This document shows positions 7,576 to 7,962 of a stretch of 7,962 nucleotides of DNA, piece by piece (the stretch's first letter is position 1; every line of letters starts with the position of its first letter). A model generated the notes under the pieces. The model ran no database searches. It was given only the letters and a program-made list of their open reading frames with translations, and was not told the DNA's origin. This DNA is from an uncultured Paracoccaceae bacterium (lineage in GTDB: Bacteria; Pseudomonadota; Alphaproteobacteria; Rhodobacterales; Rhodobacteraceae). The DNA is taken from the NCBI GenBank assembly GCA_937952085.1, contig CALFYQ010000342.1, positions 1-7,962 on the forward strand. The letters are read 5' to 3'. The position numbers and the translations under genes are program-made.

Positions 7576-7962
7576 GCGCCCTCCTCGAAGCCGAGAACCT
7601 CGCCGCCTTCTACGGCGCGAGCCAGGCGCTCTTCGGCGTCACCCTCTCGGTCGCCGAGGGGGAATGCGTCGCGCTTCTCGGCCGGAACGGGATGGGGAAG
7701 ACCACGACGGCCCGCTGCGTCACCCGGATGCTGCCGCACGCCTCCGGCCGTCTCGCCTTCGCCGGGACGGACCTCTCCTCCCTCCCCTCGCACAAGGCGG
7801 CGCGGCTCGGCATCGGCCTCGTGCCCGAGGGCCGGCGCTGCTTCGCCAACCTCACCGTCGAAGAGAACCTCGTCGCCGCCGCCCGCCCCGGCCCCTGGGA
7901 TTTCACCGCGGTCGAGGCGCTTTTCCCGCGGCTCGGCGAACGGCGCCGGCAGCTTTCCGCCT
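7572..7962 (+). CDS. livF: HAAT-type ABC importer ATPase, LivF family (partial, runs off the window)
   Basis: The first 130 codons are visible; the gene continues past the window edge. The N-terminal half of an ABC ATPase is clear: AENLAAFYGASQALFGV (7-23), Walker A GRNGMGKTT (37-45), and the region after the Q-loop, GIGLVPEGRRCFANLTVEENL, which is diagnostic of LivF over LivG. The ABC signature, Walker B and H-loop lie beyond the edge and cannot be checked. The start overlaps the livG stop as ATGA, with GGAG at 7561-7564. It completes the importer as the second ATPase. LivF proteins are usually about 230-240 residues, so roughly 100 residues are missing from view. Confidence 0.92.
   Translation, partial: MSALLEAENLAAFYGASQALFGVTLSVAEGECVALLGRNGMGKTTTARCVTRMLPHASGRLAFAGTDLSSLPSHKAARLGIGLVPEGRRCFANLTVEENLVAAARPGPWDFTAVEALFPRLGERRRQLSA

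Overview
This window comes from a very GC-rich bacterial genome. Nearly every codon ends in G or C, leucine is mostly CTC or CTG, and all eight complete genes stop with TGA. The gene content and codon style suggest an alphaproteobacterium, probably in or near the Rhodobacterales. That placement is an inference, because no rRNA or other marker gene is present.

The layout is one co-directional block on the + strand. Positions 1-227 are a non-coding leader with a perfect 10-bp inverted repeat (171-192) and a partial second copy (70-97). Then come an acyl-CoA dehydrogenase (228-1376), a small single-domain cupin (1392-1841), an AMP-forming aryl-CoA ligase of the benzoate/2-aminobenzoate type (1838-3457), and a 78-residue stand-alone Lrp/AsnC ligand-binding (RAM) domain (3467-3703). 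A complete branched-chain-amino-acid-type (HAAT) ABC importer follows: substrate-binding protein (3730-4872), two permeases (4936-5856 and 5853-6833), a first ATPase (6826-7575) and a second ATPase cut by the window edge (7572-7962). Genes are separated by 9-26 bp or overlap by 4-8 bp. The one exception is a 63-bp gap after the binding-protein gene that holds a very strong GC hairpin (4888-4921).

The genes form a coherent uptake-and-activation unit. A periplasmic binding protein captures an organic, probably aromatic, acid, and the permeases and ATPases import it. The ligase traps it as a CoA thioester. The dehydrogenase and cupin act on downstream intermediates, and the RAM protein may sense or bind the substrate or a product. 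The closest known setting I recall is the aerobic aryl-CoA pathway for 2-aminobenzoate (anthranilate) or related benzoates, in which a ligase, an aryl-CoA monooxygenase/reductase and beta-oxidation-like enzymes cluster with an ABC importer. The ring-attacking oxygenase is not in this window, so the substrate is not settled.

I see no mobile element, CRISPR array, tRNA, rRNA or obvious sign of recent transfer. Most of the window is a recognisable catabolic operon. The less ordinary points are the stand-alone RAM gene, the uncharacterised cupin, and the two GC-rich hairpins.
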